Assembly (NCBI RefSeq): GCF_021398735.1 | Contig: NZ_CP090349.1 | Location: 874,501 to 938,500 of the forward strand | Length of the DNA: 64,000 nt | Reading direction: 5' to 3' | Source: Methylobacterium oryzae | GTDB lineage: Bacteria; Pseudomonadota; Alphaproteobacteria; Rhizobiales; Beijerinckiaceae | In this document: positions 49,694 to 58,107 of the stretch, piece by piece | Layout of the letters: every line of letters begins with the position of its first letter | How positions within the stretch are numbered: the stretch's first letter is position 1 | Notes under the pieces: generated by a model | What the model was told of the DNA's origin: nothing | The model's database searches: none | Seen by the model: only the letters and a program-made list of their open reading frames with translations | Translations under genes and position numbers: made by a program

Positions 49694-50485
49694 TCAGGAC
49701 GGCGTCCCGAGCCAGCGGAGGGAGCGCTTCAGGCGCGCCGCACCGTCCGCGGCGAACCAGGGTCCGTGCGCGAACACGACCCGCTCCGGCGCCAGGCCGA
49801 CGAGATCCGCGGCCGCCCGCGCGGCGTCGCGCCGCCGGAGCTTGATCACGAGGCGCAGGTAGGGCGGCGGCTCGCCGTGCGGCGGCGTCATGCGGGCGAG
49901 GCGCAGGAGCGGACGCAGCAGCGCCGGCATCTTCGCGGGCTCCAGGTTGAGGACGAGATCGGTCAGGATCAGCGTGCGGCTCGTGCTGTGGAAGAACGCG
50001 ACTTCCCGGAAGCCGAATCCGCCCGGCACGACGATCTGGCGCAGGTCCGCCGCCCAATCGGGCGGCGGCGCATCCTCCAGGACCCGGTCGACGCGCAGGC
50101 CGGCGCGGCGGACCTGGCGACGCTCGCGCAGGTTGGGGGCTGCCCAGGTCAGGGCCTCCGGACACTGGGTCTGCCAGTCCTTCAGGAAGGTCCAGTGGGC
50201 GATGTTGGGCGCGACCAGGTGGCGGATCGGTCCGAGCGCGGCGATCGCGCGGTGCAGTCCCGCGTCGTAGCGCGTGGGGGAGTGCAGCCAGACCGATCCG
50301 TCCCCGAGACGGACGACGGTCATCCGGACGGGCAGGGGGATGCCGAGGGCGCGGAGCGGCCCGCTGTCGACGATCCAGACGCCCTCGGCCACCGGCTTGA
50401 GCACGTCGAGGGGTGGATAGGTCGCGTCCGGCAAATCCCGCTCTCTTCCTCGGCCGCGGGACGTCACGCCCCCGCACCTGTGCAA
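49694..50485 (-). CDS. DUF4336 protein (metallo-beta-lactamase-like fold)
   Basis: A protein of up to 263 residues. It contains the DUF4336 landmarks GVWIVDSGPLRALGIPLPVR, MTVVRLGDGSVWLHSPTRYD, HLVAPNIAHWTFLKDWQ, EVAFFHSTSRTLILTDLVLN and VFAHGPWFAADGAARLKRSL. The family is related to the metallo-hydrolase fold, but metal ligands are only partly kept (HSP, NIAH, TD, HG). The start is uncertain: ATG at 50485, or a downstream GTG/TTG at about 50464 or 50434. Function unknown. Confidence 0.82.
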   Translation of the reverse strand: MHRCGGVTSRGRGRERDLPDATYPPLDVLKPVAEGVWIVDSGPLRALGIPLPVRMTVVRLGDGSVWLHSPTRYDAGLHRAIAALGPIRHLVAPNIAHWTFLKDWQTQCPEALTWAAPNLRERRQVRRAGLRVDRVLEDAPPPDWAADLRQIVVPGGFGFREVAFFHSTSRTLILTDLVLNLEPAKMPALLRPLLRLARMTPPHGEPPPYLRLVIKLRRRDAARAAADLVGLAPERVVFAHGPWFAADGAARLKRSLRWLGTPS

Positions 50486-50537
50486 CGGCGGGGCCGCGGC
50501 GGATTTCCCGGATCGATCGCCGCAGGCGCAGGGTGCC

Positions 50538-51122
50538 TCACGCCCGCGCGCAGTCGGGCGCGACCGGCTCCATCGGCGGGACCGGGGCGGCGCGCAGCAG
50601 CGCGATCGCGAGACCGAGGATCGTCAGCACGTCGCAGGTCAGGCCGAAGACCGAGCCCACCAGCAGATTGTGCCCGGCCCAGCACAGGGAGGCGCCGAGG
50701 AAGAGCTGCCGCATCGCCTGCGGCGCCGCCTGGAGCCGCGCGCCGGTGGCGAGCAGCGAGCCCGCGGCCGCGCAGGCCGACGGCCAGCCGTTCCACGTGG
50801 CCGCCGTCAGGCACGCCGCCGCGAGGGTGCTCGCGGCGAAGACCGGCGGCACCCAGCCGCCCCGGCCGGGCGCGCCGACGCAGCGGAGGGAGACGAGGCT
50901 CTGCAGCACCGAGATGGCGCACATCGCCGTCCCGGTGAGCGCCCCGAGCGTCAGGTAATGCGCGCCGAAGCAGGCGGCACAGGCCGCCGAGGCCGCGAGG
51001 ATCCAGGCGCGCCGCGGCATCACCCCCGCAGTAAAGCCCAGGATCAGGCCCAGCGACCCGAACAGATCGAGGTGCGTCGCGGCGGCGGCGGACCAGGAAT
51101 ACAGGAATGATGCGGCGTTCAT
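50538..51122 (-). CDS. YgjV-family inner-membrane protein
   Basis: A 194-residue protein with about six membrane helices (LFGSLGLILGFTAGVMPRRA, LAASAACAACFGAHYLTLGA, FGLTCDVLTILGLAIALLRA). The pattern GAHYLTLGALTGTAMCAISV and WAGHNLLVGSVFGL fits the YgjV/Imp-YgjV family, whose function is unknown. It stands alone. Its upstream region contains the recurring 10-mer AACATAGATC about 250 bases before the start. Confidence 0.78.
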   Translation of the reverse strand: MNAASFLYSWSAAAATHLDLFGSLGLILGFTAGVMPRRAWILAASAACAACFGAHYLTLGALTGTAMCAISVLQSLVSLRCVGAPGRGGWVPPVFAASTLAAACLTAATWNGWPSACAAAGSLLATGARLQAAPQAMRQLFLGASLCWAGHNLLVGSVFGLTCDVLTILGLAIALLRAAPVPPMEPVAPDCARA

Positions 51123-51518
51123 CGTGCGCGACCGGCCGGCGCGGGGGCGCCGTTTCAGTCGATCGCGCTAGGATCGCCCGGTAATCGGATGGTTAACGCC
51201 GCCTCCGGCGACGATCGCGACCCGGCGAGCGTGTCCGCGCCGCCGCACCGCGGTCCCGCGCGGCGACCAGCCGTGCCCACATGTCGGTGGGCCCGATCAT
51301 CGGTCATTCCGTGTGTCGATCTACATCATGTGAGTATTAAACCAAAACAAGATGTTTGAAATCCGGGATTAACATAGATCAGGGGCCGATCTGCGCGTAT
51401 TGCGCAGGGAACAACGCCTGCGGCTTCCGGTTCTCCGGGCATTCGAGTCGGGACGACACCGCGGCCGGTCGGGCGGGGGTGCGCGCGCCGGCTACCGGTG
51501 GTGTGAACCGACGCTCCG
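51123..51518. other. intergenic region
   Basis: Nearly 400 bases between the divergent YgjV-like gene and a decayed gene. No supported coding frame. 51180-51380 includes an AT-rich stretch (TGAGTATTAAACC, AAACAAGATGTTTG) and the 10-mer AACATAGATC at 51371-51380, in the orientation TTAACATAGATCAG, which resembles a degenerate FNR/FixK-type site. Confidence 0.4.
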
Positions 51519-51758
51519 ATGCAGCTTCCCACGTATGACGATCACCATCCCGTCGCCGCGCGGTTCCGGGACTTCATCGGGCCTGGACGACGCCCGCATC
51601 TACCTGGCCCTGCTCGCCTTCCTCTGTCGGTACCGCGCGGTACCGCGCGCAGCCGGGCCTGTTCCGGAGCTTCGCGGTGCTGTTCGACCGGGGACGTCCG
51701 CCAGGTCGCCGCCGGTCGCGCGTCGTGCGCCTTCGTGATGCACCGGATGGACAGCTGA
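51519..51758 (+). pseudogene. frameshifted remnant of a small gene upstream of the methyltransferase
   Basis: Four protein-like segments in shifting frames join into one plausible product of about 75 residues. They are MQLPTYDDHHPVAARFRDFI, then LDDARIYLALLAFLCRYRA, then QPGLFRSFAVLFD, then GDVRQVAAGRASCAFVMHRM with a stop at 51758. The second shift is caused by an exact tandem duplication of GTACCGCGCG (51630-51639 and 51640-51649). The others need one extra base near 51583 and one near 51688. The stop is 10 bases before the methyltransferase ATG, so it would have been the first gene of that operon. Sequencing error is the alternative. I do not recognise the protein. Confidence 0.45.
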
Positions 51759-51768
51759 GGGCCGACCG

Positions 51769-52743
51769 ATGACGCGTTCCGTTTCGACTGCCGCTCCGTT
51801 TCCCGCGGACGAGGAGGCGGTGCTGGCGCTGGCGCGCGCCCTGCGCGAGACCGGCTACACCTTCACCACCGTGACTCCGGCCACCCACGCCCACGTCAAC
51901 GCCCGGCCGCGGCACGCCGAGGCGCGCAGCCTGCGCGACGTGTTCGGTTGGAGCCGGCCGTTCCGCGCCGACCTGGTCCCGGAGCCGATCCTGCGCCTGA
52001 TGCGGGCGGCCGGCGCCGTGATCGAGGACGGCCCGCTGCTGCGGCCGACGCTGCGCGTCTCCAGCCTCGACGGCGAGCTGTTCGCCCATTCCGCGTATCC
52101 CCCGAGCGCGGCCGACGCGGTGTTCTTCGGTCCCGACACGATGCGCTTCGCCGCGGGGGTGATCGCGCATCTCGAGGCGCGGTCGCGGCCGGTGCGGCGC
52201 GCGGTCGATATCGGCTGCGGCTCGGGTGCGGCCGGGATCTGCGTCGCCAAGCGGGCACCGGGCGCCGAGGTGGTGCTCGTGGACATCAACCCGGCGGCCA
52301 TGCGGGCGGCGCGCGTCAACGCCCGGCTCGCCGGGACCGACGGGGTCGATGTCCGCCGCAGCGACCTGCTGCGCGACGTCGAGGGCCCGTTCGACCTCAT
52401 CGTGTCCAACCCGCCCTTCATGATCGACACGGCGGAACGGGCCTACCGGCACGGCGGCGGCCCCCTCGGGGCCGGGCTTCCGCTCGCGGTGGCCGAGCAG
52501 GCGGCCGGGCGGCTCGCGCCCGGCGGCAGCCTCGTCCTGTTCACCGGCGCGGCCATCGTCGACGGGGCGGACCCGTTCCGCGACGCCGTGGCCGACCTCT
52601 GCGGCTGGGCCGGGCTGGACTGGACCTACCGCGAGTTCGATCCGGACGCGTACGGCGAGGAACTCGCGACGCCCGCCTACGACGCGGTCGAGCGGCTCGC
52701 CCTCGTCGTCCTGACCGCCACGCGCCCGGTGACCCGGCCATGA
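51769..52743 (+). CDS. class I SAM-dependent methyltransferase (PrmC/HemK-like)
   Basis: A 324-residue enzyme. The SAM-binding motif is AVDIGCGSGAAGICVAKRAP at about residue 145, followed by VVLVDINPAAMRAARVNARL, and the N-methyltransferase motif DLIVSNPPFMID at about 212. The N-terminal 140 residues (LRDVFGWSRPFRADLVPEPI, FFGPDTMRFAAGVIAHLEAR) form a substrate domain seen in free-standing RlmG/PrmC-like enzymes. NPPF indicates methylation of a planar nitrogen. Its stop overlaps the egtD start (ATGA), so it is translationally coupled to a histidine N-methyltransferase and may act in the same pathway. The exact substrate is unknown. Confidence 0.88.
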   Translation: MTRSVSTAAPFPADEEAVLALARALRETGYTFTTVTPATHAHVNARPRHAEARSLRDVFGWSRPFRADLVPEPILRLMRAAGAVIEDGPLLRPTLRVSSLDGELFAHSAYPPSAADAVFFGPDTMRFAAGVIAHLEARSRPVRRAVDIGCGSGAAGICVAKRAPGAEVVLVDINPAAMRAARVNARLAGTDGVDVRRSDLLRDVEGPFDLIVSNPPFMIDTAERAYRHGGGPLGAGLPLAVAEQAAGRLAPGGSLVLFTGAAIVDGADPFRDAVADLCGWAGLDWTYREFDPDAYGEELATPAYDAVERLALVVLTATRPVTRP

Positions 52744-53699
52744 CCGACAGCATGACCGACAGCTCGACCGACAGCTCGACCGACACCTTCCTCCGGGACG
52801 CCCTCGCGGGCCTCTCCGCCGAGCCGAAGACGCTGCCGGGAAAGTATCTCTGGGACGAGACCGGCTCGGACCTGTTCGACAGGATCTGCCACAGCGCCGA
52901 CTACTACCCGACCGCGCAGGAGATGACCGTCCTGCCGCAGGTCGCCGCAGACGTGGCGCGCCGGGTGACGCCGGGGGTGACCGTCGTCGAGTTCGGCAGC
53001 GGCGCGAGCCGCAAGATCCGCACGCTCCTCGACGCGCTGCCCGAACCGGCGGCCTACGTGGCGATCGACATCTCCGGGGCGTACCTGGAGGCCGCGATCC
53101 GGCGGCTCGCCGCCGATTACCCCGGCATCCCGATGATCCCGGTCTGCGCCGACTACTCGCAGCCGGTCCAGCTGCCGCGAGGTGCCGGGCCGGGGGGCAT
53201 CCTGGGCTTCTATCCGGGAACGAGCATCGGCAACTTCGACCCGCGCGGGGCCCGGCAGTTCCTCGAGCGCGCGCGCGCCACGCTCGGGCCGAGCCTCTTC
53301 CTCGTCGGCGCGGACGGCACCGCCGACCCGGATCGCCTGCAGCGCGCCTACGGGCGCGCCGACGGCCTCATGGCCGCGTTCCACCGCAACATCCTGATGC
53401 GGCTGAACCGGGAACTCGGCGCCGATTTCGACAGCGACAATTTTCGGCACGCCGTGCGGATCTGCCCGGACCCGCTGCGGGTCGAGGCCCACCTCGTCGC
53501 GACCCGGCCGGCGAGCTACCGGCTGGGCGACCGGACCATCGCGTTCGCGGCGGGGGAGAGCGTCCGGACCGACACGTCGCACAAGTACCCGGCGGACGCC
53601 TTCCGGGCGCTCGCGGCCGAGAGCGGCTGGCAGCCCCGCGCCCTGTGGACGGGGGACGGCGGAGATTTCAACCTCCACCTGCTGCAGGCGGAGGCCTGA
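52740..53699 (+). CDS. egtD: L-histidine N(alpha)-methyltransferase
   Basis: A 319-residue enzyme that makes hercynine (histidine betaine), the first step of ergothioneine synthesis. Family marks are LPGKYLWDETGSDLFDRICH, TVVEFGSGASRKIRTLLDAL (SAM binding), YVAIDISGAYLEAAI, GFYPGTSIGNFDP, and ESVRTDTSHKYPADAF. The first 16 residues come from four 12-base repeats (MTDS MTDS STDS STDT) that precede the conserved domain, so translation could also start at the second ATG (52752). The sulfoxide synthase EgtB is not in this window. Confidence 0.93.
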   Translation: MTDSMTDSSTDSSTDTFLRDALAGLSAEPKTLPGKYLWDETGSDLFDRICHSADYYPTAQEMTVLPQVAADVARRVTPGVTVVEFGSGASRKIRTLLDALPEPAAYVAIDISGAYLEAAIRRLAADYPGIPMIPVCADYSQPVQLPRGAGPGGILGFYPGTSIGNFDPRGARQFLERARATLGPSLFLVGADGTADPDRLQRAYGRADGLMAAFHRNILMRLNRELGADFDSDNFRHAVRICPDPLRVEAHLVATRPASYRLGDRTIAFAAGESVRTDTSHKYPADAFRALAAESGWQPRALWTGDGGDFNLHLLQAEA

Positions 53700-53769
53700 C
53701 TCGGCGCGGAACTCTTCTCCCGACACGCTCGCGCGCGCCGGGCCAGTAGTTGATCCGGCGGCGGGCGCT

Positions 53770-53994
53770 CTAGACGGCCTCGATCGGCGCGTGCTTGCCG
53801 TCGTGGGCGGAGCCCGACTCCATGCTCCGCGTCTCGCCGGCCTGCCGCTGGTCCCGGGCCGGCGGCGGGTAATCCGTCAGCGGGCGCCAGGGGGCGGACG
53901 GAGTGCCGAGGCGCGCGCCGGACGGCCGCATCGACATCCAGATCGCGACGGCCATCCACGGGACGACGAAGAAGACGAAGGCGGCGAGCCCCAC
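53770..53994 (-). CDS. small single-pass membrane protein
   Basis: A 74-residue protein starting at a GTG at 53994 with GGAGG 7 bases upstream. One N-terminal membrane helix (GLAAFVFFVVPWMAVAIWMS) is followed by a hydrophilic Pro/Arg-rich tail (RPSGARLGTPSAPWRPLTDY, ending GKHAPIEAV). The layout is that of small membrane subunits or cbb3/bd-accessory peptides, but there is no direct link. It is convergent with egtD. Confidence 0.6.
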   Translation of the reverse strand: MGLAAFVFFVVPWMAVAIWMSMRPSGARLGTPSAPWRPLTDYPPPARDQRQAGETRSMESGSAHDGKHAPIEAV

Positions 53995-54199
53995 GGCGAT
54001 CCTCCTTAGGTACGGTGACGCCGGGAGAACGCCGGAACAGCGGCCGCGGATCCGACGCGATCGGGCCTGGAGCCCGGCGCGGTCAGAACCTACAAGGATG
54101 GGCCGCTCGGCCGGGCCCACCGGGCCTGATCGGCGGCCCCGCCGGGCGCGGCCCGGTCCGGACGCCCGCGCGGCGCCGCGCAGCCTGCTGGAGCGAGCA

Positions 54200-54928
54200 A
54201 TGGCAGATCTTTCTGGAAAGACGGTCCTGGTCACGGCGGCGGGTCAGGGGATCGGGCGCGCCAGCGCGCTCGCCTTCGCCCGCGCCGGGGCGCGGGTCCA
54301 CGCCACCGACATCAACGCGGACGCCCTCGCCGACCTGCGCGCCGACAACCTCAGCACCGCGACCCTCGACGTGCTGGACGCGGAGGCGGTCGGGGCCCTG
54401 GTCGCGCGCATCGGCGCGGTCGACATCCTGTTCAACTGCGCCGGCACCGTCCACGCCGGCACCATCCTGGAGATGCGCGACGACGAGCTCGACTTCGCCC
54501 TCGACCTCAACGTCAAGGCGATGATCCGCACGATCCGGGCGGTCCTGCCCGGCATGCTGGAGCGCCGCGACGGCGCCATCGTCAACATGGCCTCGGTGGC
54601 CTCCTCGGTGAAGGGCGTGCCCAACCGCTTCGCCTACGGGGTGACGAAGGCGGCGGTGATCGGCCTGACCAAGGCGGTGGCCGCCGACTATGTCGGCCAC
54701 AACGTCCGCTGCAACGCCATCTGCCCCGGCACGGTGGAGAGCCCGTCGCTGCAGGAGCGCATCCGCCAGCAGGGCGACTACGAGCAGACCCGCGCGGCCT
54801 TCATCGCGCGCCAGCCGATCGGCCGGCTCGGCACGCCTGAGGAGATCGCCGACCTCGCCGTCTACCTCGCGGGCGCGACCTACACGACCGGCCAGGCCGT
54901 CGTGATCGACGGCGGCTGGACGATCTGA
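54200..54928 (+). CDS. short-chain dehydrogenase/reductase (DHRS6-like)
   Basis: A 242-residue SDR. The cofactor motif is KTVLVTAAGQGIGRASALAF, with Asp in VHATDINADAL indicating NAD preference. Next come DILFNCAGTVHAG, the catalytic Ser in VNMASVASSVKG, and Tyr/Lys in RFAYGVTKAAVIG. The end is VYLAGATYTTGQAVVIDGGW. It is closest in pattern to DHRS6/type 2 3-hydroxybutyrate or 2-keto-3-deoxy-L-fuconate dehydrogenases; the latter would fit a sugar-acid pathway like that suggested by the dehydratase at 61487. Substrate unproven. Confidence 0.9.
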   Translation: MADLSGKTVLVTAAGQGIGRASALAFARAGARVHATDINADALADLRADNLSTATLDVLDAEAVGALVARIGAVDILFNCAGTVHAGTILEMRDDELDFALDLNVKAMIRTIRAVLPGMLERRDGAIVNMASVASSVKGVPNRFAYGVTKAAVIGLTKAVAADYVGHNVRCNAICPGTVESPSLQERIRQQGDYEQTRAAFIARQPIGRLGTPEEIADLAVYLAGATYTTGQAVVIDGGWTI

Positions 54929-54944
54929 TCCGCCGGGGCGGGCC

Positions 54945-55388
54945 TCAGAACCGGGCGACCAGCGCCACGCCGCCGATCATCAGGGCGCCGCCGAGGATGC
55001 GCCACAGGCCGGCCTCGTGGACCTTGAAGCCCACGAGGCCGAAATGGTCGAGCAGGATCGACGTGACGACGCCCGCCGTCACGATCAGTCCGAGAAAGGT
55101 GGCGGCCCCGATCCGCGCGGAGACGGAGAGCTGCGCCATCGTCAGGCCCGCGCTCATCACGCCGCCGAGCCACGCCCACCAGGGCACCTGCGCGAGGCGG
55201 TCCAGCGTCGGCCACCCGTACTGCCCCGTCACCAGCATGGCGACGCAGATCGCCGCGACGCTGACGACGAGGCTCACCACGCCGGCGAGCAGCGGCCGCG
55301 CGAGGGACTTGGCGAGGCCCGCGTTCTGGCCCGGTTCGATCGCGGTGGCGATGCCCGCGAGCAGCGCGAAGCCGTACAGGAAGAGCAT
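54945..55388 (-). CDS. DMT-family transporter, short YdcZ/DUF606 type
   Basis: A 147-residue protein with five hydrophobic segments, the DUF606 layout. The landmarks are LLAGIATAIEPGQNAGLAKS near the N-terminus, PWWAWLGGVMSAGLTMAQLS, FLGLIVTAGVVTSILLDHFG, and GLWRILGGALMIGGVALVAR. It is about half the size of an EamA protein and its neighbour at 55432-55881 is a paralogue, so the pair probably works as a heterodimer. The direction and substrate are unknown. It is convergent with the SDR gene, 16 bases away. Confidence 0.9.
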   Translation of the reverse strand: MLFLYGFALLAGIATAIEPGQNAGLAKSLARPLLAGVVSLVVSVAAICVAMLVTGQYGWPTLDRLAQVPWWAWLGGVMSAGLTMAQLSVSARIGAATFLGLIVTAGVVTSILLDHFGLVGFKVHEAGLWRILGGALMIGGVALVARF

Positions 55389-55431
55389 GCTGGGATCCTG
55401 AGGGTGCGAGGCGTTCGGATCGACGGGTCCG

Positions 55432-55881
55432 TCAGAACGCCGCCACGAGGGCGACGCCCGCGACCATCAGCGCGCCGCCGAGGATGCGCCAGCGCCCGGC
55501 GCGGTGGCGCGCGAAGCCCACGAGGCCGTGATGGTCGAGGATGATCGAGCCGACCACGCCCGCGGTGATCACGCAGCCCAGGAATGGCGCCGCGCCGACT
55601 TTCTCGGAGATGTAGAGCTGCGCCAGGACGACCGCCGCCCCGAGCACGCCGCCCGGCCAAGCCCACCAGGGCACGGGCGTGGCCGCTTCGGCCTGGGAGC
55701 GGCCGCGCAGCCGGGCGACGGCCATCGCGGCGAGGAAGCAGGCGATCGCGAGGCCGAAGCAGAACAGGCCGGCCAGCATCGGCTGCCCCGTGACCTTCGC
55801 CAGCGTGGCGTTCTGGCCCGGCTCGATGGCGTTCGCGACGCCGGCCACGAGGGCGATGCCGTAGAGATACCACTTGGACAA
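55432..55881 (-). CDS. DMT-family transporter, short YdcZ/DUF606 type (paralogue)
   Basis: A 149-residue paralogue of the protein at 54945-55388. It has the same order: LVAGVANAIEPGQNATLAKV, PWWAWPGGVLGAAVVLAQLY, FLGCVITAGVVGSIILDHHG, RWRILGGALMVAGVALVA. No ATG precedes the conserved N-terminus closely; I start at a TTG at 55881 (SKWYLYGIALVAG) with GGAAGG about 8 bases upstream. A 43-base gap separates the two genes. Small paired DMT proteins often have opposite membrane topology. Confidence 0.87.
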   Translation of the reverse strand: MSKWYLYGIALVAGVANAIEPGQNATLAKVTGQPMLAGLFCFGLAIACFLAAMAVARLRGRSQAEAATPVPWWAWPGGVLGAAVVLAQLYISEKVGAAPFLGCVITAGVVGSIILDHHGLVGFARHRAGRWRILGGALMVAGVALVAAF

Positions 55882-56097
55882 GGCGGCGCCTTCCCGACGA
55901 GGAGCGGATCGCACCCGGACGGGGCGGTCTGCTGCCAAACCCGCCGCCGCGCCGGGTGACTGCATCACAGGCCTGGTCGGCGCCGGGACACATCGCCCCA
56001 GGGCGGGGCGGGGCAGGGTGAGGCCGGGCGGGCCGGGCGCGGCGCGGGAACGTTTCCGGCCCCTCGCGTGCTGTGCCTGTGGCAGCCCGAGTGGACG

Positions 56098-58107
56098 ATG
56101 GACGCCCGCAGCCCGACGATCACGCCGACGACGCAGGACCGTCAGGCCGAGCTGACCCTGCGGGGGATCGCGCTCGGCGCGGCCATCACGGTCGTGTTCA
56201 TGGCCGCCAACCTCTACATGGGCCTGAAGACCGGGATGACGTTCTCGTCCTCGATCCCGGCCGCGATGATCTCGATGGGCGCGTTCCGGCTGATGGGCGG
56301 CGCCGGCATCCTCGAGAACAACATCGTGCAGACGCAGGCCTCGGCGGCCGGCACCCTGTGCAACGTCATCCTGGCGCTTCCCGGGCTCGTCCTCGTCGGC
56401 CACTGGCACGGCTTCCCGTTCTGGCAGACCACGGCGGTCTGCCTGCTGGGTGGCCTGCTCGGCGTCGCCTTCTCGATCCCGCTCCGCCGCGCGCTCGTGT
56501 CGGGCAGCGATCTCCCCTATCCCGAGGGCATCGCCGCCGCGGAGGTGCTCAGGACCGGCCACGAGGAGCAGGGCGGCCACGGCCTGCGGGACCTGCTCGG
56601 GGCCGCTGCGGCCGCCGGGACGATCGGGCTCGCCACCACGGGGCTGAAGGTTCTGGGCGAGGGGCTCAACGGCGCGGTCAGCCTCGGCGGCGCGGTGTTC
56701 CGCACCGGGACCGGCTTCTCGCTGGCGCTGGTCGGCGTCGGCTACCTCGTGGGCATCGGCGCCTGCCTCGCGCTGCTGACCGGCGTCCTGATCGCCTGGG
56801 GGATCGCGGTCCCGATCCTCACCGCCCTGTCGCCCGATCCCGCCAAGTCGGCGGGCGCGGCCGCCGAGGCGGTCTGGTCGGGCCAAGTGCGCCTCATGGG
56901 CGCCGGGATCATCGCGGTGGGCGGGCTCTGGACCGTGGGCTCGCTGGCGCGCCCGATCCTCGGGAGCATCCGCGCCGCCCTGTCGGGCAGCGGCGGTCTC
57001 GGCAAGGATCACCCGCGCGAGGACCGCGACCTGCCGATCACCTGGGTGGCCGCCGCGACCCTGGGCCTGTGCGTGCCGCTCGCGCTGCTGTTCTGGGCCT
57101 TCGCCGGGGCCGCCGACCTCGGCGGCCTGACGATCGTGCTGGCGGTGGCCGCCACCCTGTTCACCGTCCTGTTCGGCTTCCTGATGGCGGCGGCCTGCGG
57201 CTACCTCGCGGGCCTGCTGGGCTCCTCGTCGAGCCCGATCTCGGGGATCGGCATCCTGACCACGATGGCGACCGCGCTGCTCCTGCCCCTGGTCCTGGGG
57301 CATTCCGCCGGGCCCGAGGGAGACCGGTTCGTCACCGGCATGGCGCTGCTGCTGACGTCGGTCATCATCACCACCTCGTCGATCGCCAACGACAACCTGC
57401 AGGACCTGAAGACCGGGCAGGTGCTCGGCGCCACGCCCTGGCACCAGCAGGTCGCGCTCATCCTCGGCGTCGGGGTCGGCGCCGTGGTGATCGCCCCGCT
57501 CCTGTCGCTGCTCTACGAGGCCTACGGCTTCGTCGGTGCCCCCGCGCGGGACGGGCAGGACGCGGGGAGCGCCATGCCGGCGCCCCAGGCGGCCCTGATG
57601 ACCCAGATCGCCAACGGCATCACGCACGGCGAGTTGCCCTGGACCATGGTGCTGATCGGCGCCGGGCTCGGGGTGGTCCTGGTGGCGGCCGAGACGTGGC
57701 TGAAGCGGCGCGACCTCACCTTCCCGGCGCTGACGGTCGGCATCGGCATGTACCTGCCGCTCTCGGTGGAGATGACGATCGCCATCGGCGGCATCCTCGG
57801 CTGGGTCGCCGAGCGCCGGCTGCGCGCCCGGGTCGGCGCGAAGGGCGACGCGAAGGCTGACAGGACGGTCGGCACTGCCCGCCGCCGGGGTGTCCTCCTC
57901 GCGTCCGGGTTCCTCGTCGGCGAGAGCTTCGTGGGCGTGCTGCTCGCCGGCACCGACCTACTGGCGGGCCACAGCTCGGCGATCGCCGTGGCCGGCAAGG
58001 ATTTCGCGCCCTACGCCACCGGGCTCGGCCTCGCGGTCTTCCTGGCGGGGCTCGCCGTCTACCTGCGGATGGTCTCGCGACCGGAAGCGGTCCCGCGGGA
58101 GGCGTGA
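56098..58107 (+). CDS. OPT-family oligopeptide transporter
   Basis: A 669-residue protein with about fifteen membrane helices. Family motifs include LGAAITVVFMAANLYMGLKTG and SSIPAAMISMGAF at the start, NNIVQTQASAAGTLCNVILA, DLPYPEGIAAAEVLRTG, SSSSPISGIGILTTMATALL, and SSIANDNLQDLKTGQVLGAT. It is the bacterial OPT branch (YSL-related), which imports peptides or metal chelates by proton symport. The ATG at 56098 is taken because the ten residues upstream are not family-like. Its stop overlaps the DUF2243 start (GTGA). Confidence 0.94.
   Translation: MDARSPTITPTTQDRQAELTLRGIALGAAITVVFMAANLYMGLKTGMTFSSSIPAAMISMGAFRLMGGAGILENNIVQTQASAAGTLCNVILALPGLVLVGHWHGFPFWQTTAVCLLGGLLGVAFSIPLRRALVSGSDLPYPEGIAAAEVLRTGHEEQGGHGLRDLLGAAAAAGTIGLATTGLKVLGEGLNGAVSLGGAVFRTGTGFSLALVGVGYLVGIGACLALLTGVLIAWGIAVPILTALSPDPAKSAGAAAEAVWSGQVRLMGAGIIAVGGLWTVGSLARPILGSIRAALSGSGGLGKDHPREDRDLPITWVAAATLGLCVPLALLFWAFAGAADLGGLTIVLAVAATLFTVLFGFLMAAACGYLAGLLGSSSSPISGIGILTTMATALLLPLVLGHSAGPEGDRFVTGMALLLTSVIITTSSIANDNLQDLKTGQVLGATPWHQQVALILGVGVGAVVIAPLLSLLYEAYGFVGAPARDGQDAGSAMPAPQAALMTQIANGITHGELPWTMVLIGAGLGVVLVAAETWLKRRDLTFPALTVGIGMYLPLSVEMTIAIGGILGWVAERRLRARVGAKGDAKADRTVGTARRRGVLLASGFLVGESFVGVLLAGTDLLAGHSSAIAVAGKDFAPYATGLGLAVFLAGLAVYLRMVSRPEAVPREA

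Noticed and set aside
51326..51532. 68-codon reverse frame
   Set aside because: No ribosome site and a low-complexity, Arg/Pro-rich product typical of antisense reading in GC-rich DNA.
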